In this document: positions 47,666 through 56,624 of the stretch, in pieces
Numbering within the stretch: the stretch's first letter is position 1
How the letters are laid out: each line of letters opens with the position of its first letter
NCBI RefSeq assembly: GCF_019429535.1
Contig: NZ_JAHXZM010000005.1
Location: 62,001 to 126,000, forward strand
Direction of reading: 5' to 3'
DNA: 64,000 nucleotides
Origin: Sphingomonas citricola
GTDB lineage: Bacteria; Pseudomonadota; Alphaproteobacteria; Sphingomonadales; Sphingomonadaceae
Made by a program: the position numbers and the translations under genes
The notes under the pieces: generated by a model
The model's database searches: none
What the model saw: only the letters and a program-made list of their open reading frames with translations
Told to the model about the DNA's origin: nothing

Positions 47666-47841
47666 GCGCGTAGCGGGCGGAACCGCGGAGCGGTGCGGGT
47701 GTGGCGTGATCCTGGACCGGCTCGATCAAGCGAGCATCTCGGTTACGGTTCGCTAGACCCGGGCCGCCCCTCCCGAACCCGGTGCGAGCGCCGATCTGCC
47801 GTCCTTATCCTGCCCTCGTCAAACGCGGGGCAGCCGCCGTT

Positions 47842-48726
47842 TCACGCCAGCTCGTGCGCCCAGGCATGAAGCAGGGTGTGCGCGATTGCGTAGGGCGGCG
47901 GCGCGAGAAAGGCGTCGCCGGTCCCTGCGAGCACCGCGAGCACGTCATCGCGGGAAACCCATTTGGCATCCTGCAACTCGTTTTCGTCGAGCGTGATCTG
48001 ATCGGTCAGCGCCTGCCCGATGCACGCGATCATCAATTGCGACGGGAACGGCCACGGCTGGCTCGCGACGTAGCGGACCGCCCCCACCTCGACGCCCGCC
48101 TCTTCGCCGATCTCGCGCCGGACCGCCTCTTCGATCGCCTCACCCGGTTCGAGAAAGCCGGCGAGCGCGGAATAGCGGCCGGCGGGCCAGCTCGGCTGGC
48201 GGCCGATCAGCGCGCGACCGTCGTGTTCGGCGATCATGATGACGACGGGATCGGTCCGCGGGAAATGCTCGGCGCGGCAGTTCGGGCATTTGCGCCCCCA
48301 GCCGGCGCGGAAGATTGCGGTGGCAGTACCGCAATTAGCGCAGAAGCCGTGGCGCGCGTGCCAGTCGAGCAGCGCGCGCGCGGTAGCGAACGTCGCCGCC
48401 TCGCCCGGGCGAAGCTGTTCGAGCGCGTTGAACAGGGTCGGCGAGCGGAACGGTGGCGGCACGCCCTGCCCCGGCACAATCGCGGCGAATCGCGGACGCC
48501 CCTGATCGAGCCCGAGCAGCACGAATTCGGCGTCGTCGGGCGCCTCGGTCAGCATCGTCCAACCGAGGCGGCCGTCGTCGGTCACCTCGGGCTCCCAATC
48601 GTGGAGCACCAGCAGGCGCGCCTGCCAGTTGCCGATCGCGGCGGCGATCGCCGCTTCGTCATGGCGCAACGCGTCGGCTCGATCGAGCGTGCCGCCGGTG
48701 AAGCCGGGGGTCAGCACCGCACTCAC
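47842..48726 (-). CDS. nudC: NAD(+) diphosphatase / deNADding Nudix enzyme
   Basis: A 294-residue NudC. The zinc ribbon 'HGFCANCGTATAIFRAGW' and 'RKCPNCRAEHFPRTDPVVIM' is followed by the Nudix box 'GFLEPGEAIEEAVRREIGEE' and the NADH-specific 'SQPWPFPSQLMIACIG' motif. It cleaves NAD(H) and removes 5'-NAD caps from RNA. The start overlaps the serine hydrolase stop (ATGA), placing it last in a mutY-hydrolase-nudC operon. It converges on mnmA; the 176-base gap shows no gene. Confidence 0.93.
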   Translation of the reverse strand: MSAVLTPGFTGGTLDRADALRHDEAAIAAAIGNWQARLLVLHDWEPEVTDDGRLGWTMLTEAPDDAEFVLLGLDQGRPRFAAIVPGQGVPPPFRSPTLFNALEQLRPGEAATFATARALLDWHARHGFCANCGTATAIFRAGWGRKCPNCRAEHFPRTDPVVIMIAEHDGRALIGRQPSWPAGRYSALAGFLEPGEAIEEAVRREIGEEAGVEVGAVRYVASQPWPFPSQLMIACIGQALTDQITLDENELQDAKWVSRDDVLAVLAGTGDAFLAPPPYAIAHTLLHAWAHELA

Positions 48727-50132
48727 GGGCGGCGCTGCTGCGCGGCGCGGGTGGCGGCATCGCGGCGCAATGTCACCCCGACCTGTTCGGCGAGGTTGAG
48801 GCTGCCGGGCGGGAAGATGTTGGTCATCGCGGTACCGCGGGTCTTGTCGATCGTGTTGACGAACGCGATCGTATTGGCCGCCCCGCTCCAGCTATAGGTG
48901 CCGCGCGCCGCGCCGCCGGGCACGTCTTCGATCTGCACGAACCCGCCCGCGCCGAAGCCCGCGCCCTTCTGCGTCCCCGGCGTATAACCGGTGAAGGTGA
49001 CGCCCGCGGGCAGCAGGTTGGAGGTCGCGAGCCGCACCGTCTCGGGCTTCATCACCTCGACGCCGTCGAGCGTTCCGCCGTTCTGGATCATGTGGAGGAA
49101 GCGGTCGTAATCACGCGCCGTCGATACCAGCCCCGCGCCGCCATACGCGAAGCTCGGCGGGTCGAGGTACGGCGACGTCGCGGCGGGATCGAACGGCATC
49201 AAACGACCGGCGGCGGCGACGTAGAGCGTGGCGAACCGCCGCTGCTCGCCGGCGGGTACCTGCCAGCCGGTCGACGTCATGCGAAGCGGCGTGAGGATAC
49301 GCGTCTGGACGAACCGTTCGAACGACATGCCGCTCGCGCGTTCGATCACCGCGCCCATCACGTCGAGCCCGATCGAATAGCTCCACTTCGTGCCCGGCTG
49401 CGCGATCAGCGGCAGTTGCGCGGCGCGATCGGCGAAGGCGAGCAGGCTAGTCGGTCGCGTGCGGCGCGCCTCGCGCTCGACCTCGGCGTTGACCTGCGCG
49501 GGGACGACGCCGAGCCGCTCGGTTTCCTTCAGCAGCGGGCCCTTAGCCAGGATGTTGTAGCTCAGCCCCGCCGAATGCGTCAGCAGCATGCGGATCGTGA
49601 TCGGGCGCGTTGCCGGCACCGTCTCGAGCGAGGTATCGGGGTGGGTTAGGACGCGCATCGACGCGAACGCCGGGATGTACTTCGAGACGGGGTCGTCGAG
49701 CGCGATGCGGCGGTCCTGCACCAGCAGCATCGCGGCCATCCCCGTGATCGGCTTGGTCATCGAATAAACGCGCCACAGCGTGTCGGGACCGGCGGCCGGG
49801 GCGGTCGCATCGGTCGCGATACGCCCGGCGGAGAGATACAGCGTCGGCCCGTCGCCGTGACCGAACGCGCCCGCGACGCCTGGCGCGCGGTTCGTCGCGA
49901 CGAGACGGTCGAACAGAGCCTGCGTCTCGGGCAGGAATATCCGGCCGAGCGTCCCGCCGGTCGGGACCGGCATCCGCGGGCGTGGAATCGCGGGCTGACG
50001 CGTGGCAGCGTCGGCGCGCGGGTTCGCCTGCGACGACGCCTCGCGCGCCACCGTCAGCCCGGCCACGAGCGCGAGCATCGCGCTTCCCGCCGCCACCCCG
50101 GCGCGTCCACGCATCCAACGAACCAGCGTCAT
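48723..50132 (-). CDS. exported serine hydrolase (class C beta-lactamase-like)
   Basis: A 469-residue protein from ATG 50132, with GGAGGCAGG directly upstream and an ATGA overlap with the mutY stop. The N-terminus (MTLVRWMRGRAGVAAGSAML) is a signal peptide. The catalytic SxxK is 'YSMTKPITGM' near residue 118, Tyr of the second motif lies in 'WSYSIGLDVMG', and a later 'AGGFVQI...GTYSWSGAAN' segment takes the place of the third motif (HxG/KTG). It is an esterase/peptidase of the beta-lactamase fold; a true beta-lactamase role is not indicated. Confidence 0.85.
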   Translation of the reverse strand: MTLVRWMRGRAGVAAGSAMLALVAGLTVAREASSQANPRADAATRQPAIPRPRMPVPTGGTLGRIFLPETQALFDRLVATNRAPGVAGAFGHGDGPTLYLSAGRIATDATAPAAGPDTLWRVYSMTKPITGMAAMLLVQDRRIALDDPVSKYIPAFASMRVLTHPDTSLETVPATRPITIRMLLTHSAGLSYNILAKGPLLKETERLGVVPAQVNAEVEREARRTRPTSLLAFADRAAQLPLIAQPGTKWSYSIGLDVMGAVIERASGMSFERFVQTRILTPLRMTSTGWQVPAGEQRRFATLYVAAAGRLMPFDPAATSPYLDPPSFAYGGAGLVSTARDYDRFLHMIQNGGTLDGVEVMKPETVRLATSNLLPAGVTFTGYTPGTQKGAGFGAGGFVQIEDVPGGAARGTYSWSGAANTIAFVNTIDKTRGTAMTNIFPPGSLNLAEQVGVTLRRDAATRAAQQRRP

Positions 50133-51223
50133 CCTGCCTCCACCCCGCCCATCACCGCACGCGCCGCCTTGGCAAAGACGGTCGGCAGACCGGCTTCGCC
50201 GAGCGACGCGACCGGCCACCATTCGCCGATTTGTACCGTGCCATGCGCTTCGCCCGTCACCAGCGCAAGATCGAGCGTGAAGTGGGTGAAGCCGTGGCTG
50301 ACCTGCGTGTTGAGTGCGCGCCAACACGTGTCGGCGGGCGCGCCGGCGAGGCCGGGAGGATCCTGCTCCCACGGGCCGGTCGGCAGAGCGCGCATCCCGC
50401 CGAGCAGGCCGCGATCGGGGCGGCGGACGAGCAGCACCTCGCTGCCGTTCGCGCCCTCGCGGGTCAGCCAGAAGATCGTGCCGTGGCGGTGCGGGCGGTC
50501 GGGCTTTGGTTTCTTGGCCGGGTAGCGCTCGGGCTCCCCCCGCGCGTGCGCGGCGCAATGCGCGACCAGCGGGCAGAGCAGGCATTGGGGGCGGCGAACA
50601 GTGCAGACCGCCTGGCCCAGGTCCATCATCGCTTGCGCGAAATCGCCAGCGCGGGCGTTGGGGGTGATCGTGTTGGTCGCGGCGCGGATCGCAGGGCGGG
50701 CGTTCGGCAGCGGGGTCGAAATCGCGAACAGGCGGGTGACCACGCGCTCGACGTTGGCGTCGACCACCACCGCGCGCTCCCCGAACGCGATCGCGGCGAC
50801 CGCGGCGGCGGTGTAGGCGCCGAAGCCCGGCAGGCGGCGCAGCACTACTTCGGTTTCGGGCAGTCGACCGTTATGGTTGGCGGCGATGACGCGCGCAGCG
50901 GCGAGCAGGTTGCGCGCGCGGGCATAGTAGCCGAGGCCGGCCCAGGCCGCCATCACGTCGGCCTCGTCGGCGGCGGCGAGATCGGCGAAGGTCGGCCACC
51001 GCTGGACCCATGCGGTGAAACGGGGACGGACGGTCGCGACGGTGGTCTGCTGGAGCATCACCTCCGACAGCCAGACGCGGTACGGATCGGGCATCTCGCC
51101 GGGTCGGGCGCGCCACGGCAGGTCGCGACGGTGGCGATCGTACCAGTCGAGCAGCGCGGGCGCGACCGCGCGGGGATCGGCAGGACCATCGGCGGGGGGT
51201 GCGATCGAATCCTTGGCGTCCAC
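50129..51223 (-). CDS. mutY: A/G-specific adenine glycosylase
   Basis: A 364-residue enzyme. The HhH-GPD fold shows 'LPWRARPGEMPDPYRVWLSE' , 'VMLQQTTVATVRPRF', the hairpin 'LRRLPGFGAYTAAAVAAIAF' and catalytic Asp in 'VVDANVERVVTRLF'. The [4Fe-4S] ligands are C-x6-C-x2-C-x5-C in 'CTVRRPQCLLCPLVAHC'. The C-terminal Nudix-like domain recognises 8-oxoG. It removes A mispaired with 8-oxoG. It is divergent from the dciA-like gene, 26 bases away. Confidence 0.94.
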   Translation of the reverse strand: MDAKDSIAPPADGPADPRAVAPALLDWYDRHRRDLPWRARPGEMPDPYRVWLSEVMLQQTTVATVRPRFTAWVQRWPTFADLAAADEADVMAAWAGLGYYARARNLLAAARVIAANHNGRLPETEVVLRRLPGFGAYTAAAVAAIAFGERAVVVDANVERVVTRLFAISTPLPNARPAIRAATNTITPNARAGDFAQAMMDLGQAVCTVRRPQCLLCPLVAHCAAHARGEPERYPAKKPKPDRPHRHGTIFWLTREGANGSEVLLVRRPDRGLLGGMRALPTGPWEQDPPGLAGAPADTCWRALNTQVSHGFTHFTLDLALVTGEAHGTVQIGEWWPVASLGEAGLPTVFAKAARAVMGGVEAG

Positions 51224-51249
51224 GCGTTCGCTATGGCATGGGCGGGCGG

Positions 51250-51762
51250 ATGAGCAAGCGCCCGCGCGCCCCCCTTTCCCCGCCCGAGCGCCAGAACCGG
51301 TCGCGCGCCGTGTCCGAGCTGCTGCCCGCGATCGGCGGCGCGGCGTTCCGGCGCTTCGGCTTCGTCCAGTCGGCGGTGGTCTCGCGCTGGCCCGAGATTG
51401 TCGGCGAGCGGCTGGCGGCGGTGAGTTCGCCCGAATCGATCCGCTTTCCGATGGGCAAGAAGCAGGACGGCACGCTGACGCTGACCTGCCGCGGTGCGCA
51501 CGCGGTGATGATGCAGCACGTGATCCCCGAGATCACCGAGCGGGTGAACCGCTTCTTCGGTTATCACGCGGTCGCGCGGGTCACGATCCGTCAGGGCGAG
51601 ATCACCAAGCGCGCACCCCGCCGGACCTTGCCCGAACTCGCGCCTGCCCCGGTCGAACTGGGCGCGAGCCTGAAAGCGATCGCCGATCCCGAGTTGAAAG
51701 CGGTGCTGGAGGCGCTTGCCTCGGGTGTCGCCAACCGTCCCGCGCTGCCCCAGGTGAAATGA
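51250..51762 (+). CDS. DUF721 / DciA-like protein
   Basis: A 170-residue protein from ATG 51250 (MSKRPRAPLSPPERQNRSRA). DUF721 features: 'SELLPAIGGAAFRRFGFVQS', 'VSRWPEIVGERLAAVSSPES' and 'LTLTCRGAHAVMMQHVIPEI'. DciA proteins load or recruit the replicative helicase DnaB in bacteria lacking DnaC. The C-terminal part is a Pro/Ala-rich extension. The stop overlaps the next ATG, so the gene is coupled to a DsbA-like gene. Confidence 0.8.
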   Translation: MSKRPRAPLSPPERQNRSRAVSELLPAIGGAAFRRFGFVQSAVVSRWPEIVGERLAAVSSPESIRFPMGKKQDGTLTLTCRGAHAVMMQHVIPEITERVNRFFGYHAVARVTIRQGEITKRAPRRTLPELAPAPVELGASLKAIADPELKAVLEALASGVANRPALPQVK

Positions 51763-52427
51763 AGACGATCCTGCCCCTCATCGCCGCGGCGTTGTTCGCC
51801 GCCTCCCCCACGGCCGCCGCCCCGCGCGCGTGGACTTCGGTCGCCGCACCGGTGGCAACCGGCAGTTATCTGATCGGCAATCCCAAGGCGCGGGTGCGGC
51901 TGGTCGAGATCCTGAGCTACACTTGCCCGCACTGCGCGCATTTCGCCGCCAAATCGGACGCGAGCATCAAGGCGATGGTACGGTCGGGCACGCTGGCAAT
52001 CGAGTTGCGCAACCAGTTGCACGACAAGATCGACCTCGCGGCCGCGACGCTCGCGCGCTGTGCGGGGCCAGCGGCGTTCCCGGCGGTACATGCGGCATTC
52101 CTCGCCCGCCAGCGCGAGTGGATCGACCGCGCGATCGAATGGGATCAGGCGAATGGCGCACGCGTCGCGACCTATCCCCAGGCCGCGCAGCTACGCGCGC
52201 TGGCCGACGGCGCCGGGCTGACCGCGATCGCGCGCGAGGCGGGCGTGACGCCCGCTGCGATCGAGGCGTGCTTCGCGAACGAGAATGCGATGAACGCGAC
52301 GCTCAAGGTCTCGCAATCGACCGAGGCGGCGGCGGGAACGCCCGCGTTCATCGTGAACGGCAAGATGATCCAGACGGTGACCTGGGCCCAGTTGCAGCCG
52401 ATGCTGCGCGCCGCCGGCGCCCGATAA
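51759..52427 (+). CDS. DsbA-like periplasmic thiol-disulfide protein (CPHC)
   Basis: A 222-residue protein from ATG 51759 (ATGA overlap with the DUF721 gene). The signal peptide is MKTILPLIAAALFAASPTAA. The thioredoxin-fold active site is 'LSYTCPHCAHFAAKSD' near residue 52, with the typical cis-Pro segment 'AAGTPAFIVNGKMIQTVTWA' near the end. CPHC is the classical DsbA centre, favouring disulfide formation. It is followed by a second, lipoprotein paralogue. Confidence 0.87.
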   Translation: MKTILPLIAAALFAASPTAAAPRAWTSVAAPVATGSYLIGNPKARVRLVEILSYTCPHCAHFAAKSDASIKAMVRSGTLAIELRNQLHDKIDLAAATLARCAGPAAFPAVHAAFLARQREWIDRAIEWDQANGARVATYPQAAQLRALADGAGLTAIAREAGVTPAAIEACFANENAMNATLKVSQSTEAAAGTPAFIVNGKMIQTVTWAQLQPMLRAAGAR

Positions 52428-52457
52428 GCAAGCCCGAACAAGCAAGTGGAGTTGACC

Positions 52458-53186
52458 ATGAAGCGTATCGCACTTCTCGCCGGCGCGCTGGCGCTGATGA
52501 CCGGCTGCGGCGGCAGCAACGACGCGCCGAGCGCGCCCGCCGGTTCGGTCAAGGCCGCCGCTGCTCCCGCCGGGCAGGACTGGACGCAGACGGTGTCGCA
52601 GACGCCCGAGGGCGGGTTCGTCGCGGGCAATCCCAACGCGACCCTGAAGCTGGTCGAATATGGCTCGCGGCTGTGCCCGACGTGCGGCGCGTTCGCCAAC
52701 ACCGGCATGCGTCCGCTGATGGACAATTACGTCAAGACCGGGAAGGTCTCGTACGAATTCCGCGAATTCCTGGTCCACGGCGCACCCGACTTCCCGCCCG
52801 CGCTGCTGGGCCGCTGCGGCGGTACGCAGCCGTTCTTCCCGCTGCTGGAGGAGATGTTCGCCGCGCAGCCGACGATCCTGCCCAAGATGGAGGACGCGGG
52901 CGCGTTCCAGCAGGCGCAGCAGGGCAAGCCGCCGGCCGTGATGTTCACCGCATGGGCGGAAAAGCTCGGCTTCATCGATTTCGTCAAGCAGCGCGGCATT
53001 CCCGAGGCGCAAGCACGCGCGTGCCTGACCGACGAGAAGCAGATCGAAGCGCTGACCAAGTACATGGACGCCGGCACCGAGAAGGGCGTGCAGGGAACGC
53101 CGACGTTCTTCCTGAACGGCAAGAAGCTCGACAATGTCGTGACGTGGGACGGGGTCGAGGGCGCGCTCAAGACCGCGGGCGCGTAA
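52458..53186 (+). CDS. DsbA-like lipoprotein (CPTC)
   Basis: A 242-residue protein from ATG 52458, preceded by GTGGAG. The lipoprotein signal MKRIALLAGALALMTGC ends in lipobox MTGC. The active site 'YGSRLCPTCGAFANTG' (CPTC) lies near residue 77 and the cis-Pro loop 'GVQGTPTFFLNGKKLDNVVT' near 212. It is paralogous to the upstream gene but differs in the dipeptide between the cysteines and in membrane anchoring, suggesting distinct redox roles. Confidence 0.87.
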   Translation: MKRIALLAGALALMTGCGGSNDAPSAPAGSVKAAAAPAGQDWTQTVSQTPEGGFVAGNPNATLKLVEYGSRLCPTCGAFANTGMRPLMDNYVKTGKVSYEFREFLVHGAPDFPPALLGRCGGTQPFFPLLEEMFAAQPTILPKMEDAGAFQQAQQGKPPAVMFTAWAEKLGFIDFVKQRGIPEAQARACLTDEKQIEALTKYMDAGTEKGVQGTPTFFLNGKKLDNVVTWDGVEGALKTAGA

Positions 53187-53216
53187 CCGCCCGGTAGCGC
53201 GCCGGGGGAAGCGCGC

Positions 53217-56200
53217 GTGCAGATCAAGCGGCTGCGGTTGACGGGGTTCAAGAGCTTCGTCGACCCCGCCGACCTCGTGATCGAGCCCGGGCTGACCGGC
53301 GTGGTCGGGCCGAACGGCTGTGGCAAGTCCAACCTGCTCGAAGCACTGCGCTGGACGATGGGGGAGAATTCCGCCCGTTCGCTGCGCGGCGCAGGCATGG
53401 AGGACGTGATTTTCGCGGGCACCGCGACGCGGCCCCCGCGCGATTTCGCCGAGGTGTCGATCCTGCTCGATACCGACGCGGGCGAGGAAGCGGAGGTCGT
53501 CCGCCGGATCGAGCGCGGCGCGGGCTCGGCCTACCGGATCGACGGGCGCGACGTGCGCGCGAAGGACGTGCAATTGCTGTTCGCGGATGCAGCGACCGGC
53601 GCGCACAGCCCCGCGCTCGTCAGCCAGAACCGAATCGGCGCGGTGATCGCGGCCAAGCCCGCCGACCGGCGCGCGATGCTGGAAGAGGCAGCAGGAATCG
53701 CGGGGCTCCACGTCCGCCGCCGCGATGCCGAGGCGCGGCTGCGCGCGACCGAGGCTAACCTCGAACGGCTCGACGCGGTGATCGCCGACACCGACGCGCG
53801 TGCGGGGACGCTTCGGAGACAGGCGCGCGCGGCGGAGCGGTACCGCGCGCTGTCCGACGCGATCCGCGTGGCGGAGGCGCGAACGATCTTCGCGCGCTGG
53901 CGCGAGGCGGATCGCGTAGCGGTCGCGGCACGCGACGACGCACGCGCGGCGGAGGCGGGCGCGGCAACCGCGCAAGTAGCACACGATGCCGCCGCGGCGG
54001 CGCAAGAGGCAGCGATCAAGGCCGCCGCGGTCCTGCGTGCCGACGCGCTCGCCGCACGCGACCGGGCCAGCGACGCCGCTGCGACGCTCGCGGCAGCGCG
54101 TGACGATGCCGCCGCGGCCGGGCGACGCCTCAGCGAACTGGATCAGGCCCGCGCGCGGATCGCCGAGGACCGCGCGCGCGAGGGTGCGCTGGCGAACGAC
54201 GCCGCGGCGGCGCTGACGGCGTTGGCGGCGGACACTAAAGGGCTGGAGCGCGCGCTCGCCGACGCCGAGCGCGCGTTACCGGTGCTGGAGGCGGCGTTGA
54301 GCGCGGCGGAGCGCGCGGGGCGCGACGCGGAAGTGGCGTTGGCGCAGGCGCTGGCGACGCAGGCGAGCGAGCAGGCCGATGCGCGGGTCTCGCACGCGGC
54401 GCTGCAACAGGCGCAGGCGCGGCTGACGCGTGCCGAGCGCGAGCGGACCAGCGCGGCGGCAGCGATCGCGGCGGTCGCACACGGCGAACCGATCGTGGCC
54501 GAGCACGAGGCGGCAGTGGCGGCGGAAGCGCGCGCGCGCGACGTGCGGGAACGTGCGCTCGCCGCGCTGAGCGCGGCGGAGGAGACGGTACGCGCGGCAA
54601 CCGAACGCAGGGACGTCGCCGAACGGGAACGCGCCGCCGCGCAGGCCGAGCGGGTCGCGCTCGAAGCCGAGGCGGCCACCTTGTCGCGCGCGCTCCACCG
54701 CGGCGGCACGCGTCACCGCATGCTCGATCTCGTCACCGTCACATCCGGTTATGAGCGCGCACTGGCGGCGGCATTGGGCGACGATCTGGACGTCGGGCTC
54801 GACGCGGGTGCCGCGGCCCGCTGGCAGGGCGCGGCGATGCTGGACGACGATCCCGCCGCGCCGGCCGGTGTCGAGCCGCTGTCGCGCTATGTCTCGGCGC
54901 CCGATGCGATGGCACGGCGGCTGGCGCAGGTGTTCGTGGTCGACGCCGACGACGGGCGCAACCTCGCGGTCGGGCAGCGCGTGGTGACGCGTGGCGGGGC
55001 GATGCGACGCTGGGACGGGCTGATCGCGACCGGGGGCGGGATCGCGGCGGCGGAGCGGCTCGAGCGGCAGAACCGGTTGGCGGCGATCGAGGCGGCGCTG
55101 CCTGACGCGCGCGCGGCGGCGGAGCGGACGGCAGTGGCGCTCGCCGCGGTAACCGAGGCGATCGCGGCGGCGCAGCGCGATGCAGGGCAGGCGCGCGCGG
55201 CAATCGCGCAGGCGGACGCGACGATCCGCGAGACGCAGGCGCGCCAATCGCGTGCCGACGTCATGCTGGAACGGATCGCGGGCCAGCGCGCCGATGCAGC
55301 GGAGCGCGAGGCGCGCGCGGCGCGCGAGTGCGACGAGGCCGCGAGCGACGTCGCGATCGCCGCGGCCGCGGTGGCGGCGCTTCCCGACACCGGCGCGACC
55401 GCGCGCGGCGTTGCGGGCCTGCGGCACGAGGATGCGGCGCGGCGGCAGGCAGTCGATATCGCGCGAGCGGCGCGGCAGGCGGGCGAACGGCAGGCAGCGG
55501 TGCTGCGCGAGCGGCTGGCGGGTGCGCAGGGCGATGCCAAGAGCTGGCGCGCACGCGCGGGCGATGCCGCGCGGCGGATCGCCGACATGGTGAAACGCGA
55601 CGCCGAAGTCGCGCGCGAACTGGAATTGCTATCGCCCACGATCCCGCGATTGGCGCATGCGGTGACCGTTGCCGAGGAGGCACACGGAGCGGCACGCGCC
55701 GATGCCGACCGCCTCGCGCGCGACGAACAGGCCGGCGACCGCGCGCTGCGCGAGCGGGAAGCGGAGGCAAGGCGCGCGGGCGAGCTTCTGGCGGCGGCAC
55801 GCGAGGCGCGCGCGGGGGCTGCGGCGCGCGCCGACCATCACGAGGCGCGACGCGTCGATCTCGGCCGCCACGCCGGCGAGCGGTTCGAATGCCCGGCCCC
55901 GGTGCTGCCCGAGCGGCTCGGTTTCGCGGCCACCGATGTCGGCACGCCCGACGCCGAAGCCGCCGCGTTCGAGCGGCAGACGCGCGAGCGCGAGCGGATG
56001 GGGCCGGTCAACCTCGTCGCCGCGCAGGAGCTGGCCGAGCTGGAGTCGGCGAGCGCGGGCAACGCCGCCGAGCGCGCCGAGCTAGGTCAGGCGGTCAACC
56101 GCCTGCGCGGATCGATCGGGACGCTCAACCGCGAGGGACGCCAGCGGCTGCTCGCGGCGTTCGAGGCGGTGGACGGGCATTTCCGGCAGTTGTTCACGAC

Positions 56201-56624
56201 CTTGTTCGATGGCGGGCAGGCGCATCTCGAACTGATCGACTCGGATGACCCGCTCGAGGCGGGGCTGGAAATCATGGCGCAGCCGCCGGGCAAGCGGCTG
56301 CAATCGCTGACGCTTCTGTCGGGGGGCGAGCAGGCGTTGACCGCGGTGGCGCTGATCTTCGGGCTGTTCCTGACCAATCCAGCGCCGATCTGCGTGCTCG
56401 ACGAGGTCGACGCGCCGCTGGACGATGCCAACATCGATCGTTTCTGCGCGCTGCTCGATCGCATGACGCGCGAGACGCGGACGCGTTACCTGGTCGTCAC
56501 CCACAATGCGGTGACGATGAGCCGGATGCACCGCCTATTCGGGGTGACGATGGTCGAGCGCGGGGTCAGCCGGCTGGTATCGGTCGATCTGGGGCGGGCG
56601 GAACGGCTGATCGCGGCGGGGTGA
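53217..56624 (+). CDS. smc: chromosome segregation SMC ATPase
   Basis: An 1135-residue SMC protein with GTG start (MQIKRLRLTGFKSFVDPADL). Walker A 'GPNGCGKSNLLEALRW' is near residue 31; long Ala/Arg/Glu coiled coils (about 165-480 and 650-930) flank a hinge ('GYERALAAALGDDLDVGLDA' start, Gly-rich centre near 600); signature 'LSGGEQALTAVAL' and Walker B 'PICVLDEVDAPLDDANID' are near the C-terminus. It forms the condensin ring for chromosome compaction. The unusually alanine-rich coils reflect high GC content. Confidence 0.95.
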   Translation: MQIKRLRLTGFKSFVDPADLVIEPGLTGVVGPNGCGKSNLLEALRWTMGENSARSLRGAGMEDVIFAGTATRPPRDFAEVSILLDTDAGEEAEVVRRIERGAGSAYRIDGRDVRAKDVQLLFADAATGAHSPALVSQNRIGAVIAAKPADRRAMLEEAAGIAGLHVRRRDAEARLRATEANLERLDAVIADTDARAGTLRRQARAAERYRALSDAIRVAEARTIFARWREADRVAVAARDDARAAEAGAATAQVAHDAAAAAQEAAIKAAAVLRADALAARDRASDAAATLAAARDDAAAAGRRLSELDQARARIAEDRAREGALANDAAAALTALAADTKGLERALADAERALPVLEAALSAAERAGRDAEVALAQALATQASEQADARVSHAALQQAQARLTRAERERTSAAAAIAAVAHGEPIVAEHEAAVAAEARARDVRERALAALSAAEETVRAATERRDVAERERAAAQAERVALEAEAATLSRALHRGGTRHRMLDLVTVTSGYERALAAALGDDLDVGLDAGAAARWQGAAMLDDDPAAPAGVEPLSRYVSAPDAMARRLAQVFVVDADDGRNLAVGQRVVTRGGAMRRWDGLIATGGGIAAAERLERQNRLAAIEAALPDARAAAERTAVALAAVTEAIAAAQRDAGQARAAIAQADATIRETQARQSRADVMLERIAGQRADAAEREARAARECDEAASDVAIAAAAVAALPDTGATARGVAGLRHEDAARRQAVDIARAARQAGERQAAVLRERLAGAQGDAKSWRARAGDAARRIADMVKRDAEVARELELLSPTIPRLAHAVTVAEEAHGAARADADRLARDEQAGDRALREREAEARRAGELLAAAREARAGAAARADHHEARRVDLGRHAGERFECPAPVLPERLGFAATDVGTPDAEAAAFERQTRERERMGPVNLVAAQELAELESASAGNAAERAELGQAVNRLRGSIGTLNREGRQRLLAAFEAVDGHFRQLFTTLFDGGQAHLELIDSDDPLEAGLEIMAQPPGKRLQSLTLLSGGEQALTAVALIFGLFLTNPAPICVLDEVDAPLDDANIDRFCALLDRMTRETRTRYLVVTHNAVTMSRMHRLFGVTMVERGVSRLVSVDLGRAERLIAAG

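Noticed and set aside
48723-50585. 620-codon version of the serine hydrolase
   Set aside because: The first 151 codons are an Arg/Pro-rich shadow of mutY; ATG 50132 has a strong ribosome site and a signal peptide.
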